Below, piece after piece: positions 5,572 to 6,489 of a DNA stretch of 6,489 nt. Each line of letters starts with the position of its first letter. The stretch's first letter is position 1. The position numbers were made by a program, and so were the translations under genes. Where the stretch lies: the NCBI GenBank assembly GCA_902462295.1, contig CABQAZ010000042.1, positions 1-6,489 of the forward strand, in the 5' to 3' direction. This DNA comes from an uncultured Clostridium sp. GTDB lineage: Bacteria > Bacillota > Clostridia > TANB77 > CAG-508. Under the pieces are notes generated by a model, which was not told the origin of the DNA, did not search any database, and saw only the letters and a list, made by a program, of their open reading frames with translations.

Positions 5572-6042
5572 ATGAATTCAAAAATAAAATTAATAGCAAA
5601 AAATCCAACTGCATATCATAATTTTAATATTGAAGATAAATATGAGGCTGGAATAGTATTAACAGGAACAGAAATAAAATCAATTAGAGCTGGTAAAGTT
5701 AATTTAAAAGATAGTTATGCAGGCTTTAAATCTGGTGAATGTTACATATATTCTATGCATGTAAGTCCTTATGAACATGGTAATATTTTTAATAAAAATC
5801 CTTTGCGTGATAGAAAATTGCTTTTAAATAAAAAAGAACTAAATAAACTGTTTGTAAAAGTTAAACAAAATGGTTATAGTTTAGTTCCTATTAGTTTATA
5901 CTTTAAAGGTAGCTTTGTTAAGCTTGAACTTGGACTTGGAAAAGGAAAAAAACTATATGATAAACGACAAGATATTGCCAAAAAAGATGCTGAACGTAGA
6001 ATGCAAAAAGCATTAAGGGCTCAACAAAAATCAGTCTTATAA
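5572..6042 (+). CDS. smpB: SsrA-binding protein SmpB (trans-translation)
   Basis: Encodes 156 residues, the family's normal length. SmpB binds tmRNA and brings it to ribosomes stalled on broken messages so that they are released and the peptide is tagged for degradation. The ATG at 5572 follows TGGAGGT at 5561-5567. The frame is open back to an ATG at 5491, but that lies inside the preceding terminator and upstream of the promoter, so it is rejected. Family signatures: YEAGIVLTGTEIKSIRAGK (24-42), VNLKDSYAGFKSGE (43-56), NPLRDRKLLLNKKEL (76-90), and the C-terminal GKGKKLYDKRQDIAKKDAER (123-142), which leads into the basic tail that enters the decoding centre. It stands as a single gene; no tmRNA gene (ssrA) is seen after it in this window. 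Confidence 0.97.
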   Translation: MNSKIKLIAKNPTAYHNFNIEDKYEAGIVLTGTEIKSIRAGKVNLKDSYAGFKSGECYIYSMHVSPYEHGNIFNKNPLRDRKLLLNKKELNKLFVKVKQNGYSLVPISLYFKGSFVKLELGLGKGKKLYDKRQDIAKKDAERRMQKALRAQQKSVL

Positions 6043-6051
6043 TATCATTTA

Positions 6052-6092
6052 CATAAAAATAAAAAGTGGATAAACCACTTTTTATTTTTATG
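6052..6092. terminator. Bidirectional terminator between smpB and the aldolase gene
   Basis: The 18-base arm at 6052-6069 (CATAAAAATAAAAAGTGG) is exactly complementary to 6075-6092, with a 5-base loop ATAAA. The A- and T-runs in the arms supply a U-tract in each direction. The stop codon of the convergent aldolase gene (6088-6090) lies inside the stem. Confidence 0.9.
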
Positions 6093-6489
6093 CTTTATTA
6101 GCAGAACCAAAAACATCTCTCATCTTATGAGCTACTGTTTGTTTTACTAAATCTCTTGCTGGTGTTAAATATTTTCTTGGGTCAAAAGCATTTGGCTCTT
6201 CTTTAAATACTTTTCTTATTCCTGCAGTCATTGCTAATCTTAAATCTGTATCTACATTTATTTTAGAAACTCCTGAAATACTTGCTTCGTGCAATATTTC
6301 ATCTGGAACTCCTTTTGCTCCCGGGATATTTCCACCATATTCATTACACATATTTACTAATTCTGGTATTACTGTTGATGCACCATGTAATACTATTGGT
6401 GTATTTGGGATTCTTTCTTTTATTTGTTTTAATATATCAAATCTTAATTTTGCTTCTCCTTTAAATTTGTATGCACCATGACTTGTTCC
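6088..6489 (-). CDS. fba: Class II fructose-bisphosphate aldolase, C-terminal part (gene continues past the window edge)
   Basis: The last 133 residues are present and the frame is open to the end of the window, so the start lies beyond it. The enzyme is the zinc-dependent glycolytic aldolase that interconverts fructose 1,6-bisphosphate with glyceraldehyde 3-phosphate and dihydroxyacetone phosphate in the cytoplasm. Visible motifs in order: GTSHGAYKF at the cut edge (with a zinc-ligand His and phosphate-binding Gly), PIVLHGAST (second zinc-ligand His), IPGAKGVPDEI, SKINVDTDLRLAMTAGIRK (substrate-binding Asn/Asp loop), FDPRKYLTPAR, and the final KMRDVFGSANKA. Both histidine motifs in this part are intact, so nothing suggests a defective enzyme. 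It converges with smpB and shares its terminator. The symbol fba is used in the general sense (also called fbaA). Confidence 0.95.
   Translation of the reverse strand, partial: GTSHGAYKFKGEAKLRFDILKQIKERIPNTPIVLHGASTVIPELVNMCNEYGGNIPGAKGVPDEILHEASISGVSKINVDTDLRLAMTAGIRKVFKEEPNAFDPRKYLTPARDLVKQTVAHKMRDVFGSANKA

Noticed and set aside
6043..6489. tmRNA gene (ssrA) downstream of smpB
   Set aside because: The space after smpB is a 45-base terminator region followed by the convergent aldolase gene; no tmRNA structure or tag frame is present.

Overview
The window looks like the chromosome of a very AT-rich, endospore-forming member of the Clostridia (Firmicutes). Base composition is roughly one quarter G+C by eye, ribosome binding sites are strong AGGAGG-type, and there is a GerW/YtfJ spore protein. 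The recX, scpA, DUF2953 and gerW genes share one strand, which also fits Clostridia. Nothing in the sequence allows a species call. No RNA gene, transposase, phage gene or CRISPR array is visible.

Layout. Positions 1-500 (+ strand): a 58-residue single-pass membrane protein of unknown role, then rpmE (ribosomal protein L31, four-cysteine zinc form), ending in a terminator shared with the convergent next gene. Positions 496-1989 (- strand): a GT-C family membrane glycosyltransferase standing alone between two terminators. Positions 2057-4787 (- strand): an apparent operon read as recX, scpA, DUF2953 membrane protein, gerW, closed by a hairpin terminator at 2057-2085. No scpB lies beside scpA, which is unusual. 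Positions 4963-5507 (+): an exported or membrane-anchored protein of unknown function with heptad repeats, followed by its own terminator. Positions 5539-6042 (+): smpB with an extended -10 promoter. Positions 6088-6489 (-): the C-terminal part of a class II fructose-bisphosphate aldolase, convergent with smpB across a perfect 18-bp inverted repeat.

The least expected signal is a 33-bp, locally G+C-rich repeat present four times in the same orientation. Three tandem copies (2796-2911) lie between DUF2953 and gerW, and one copy (2089-2121) sits just after gerW. The copy at 2879-2911 is translated as the last 11 residues of the DUF2953 protein (ending KIPGPRGAK), while the others lie outside genes. 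It resembles a dispersed, genome-specific repeat that has settled at gene 3' ends; its function is unknown.

Functionally the window is mostly housekeeping: ribosome (L31), trans-translation (SmpB), chromosome segregation (ScpA), recombination control (RecX), glycolysis (aldolase) and sporulation (GerW, probably DUF2953). Added to these are one cell-envelope glycosyltransferase and two uncharacterised small membrane proteins. No gene-free stretch exceeds 300 bases; the longest is the divergent spacer 4788-4962.
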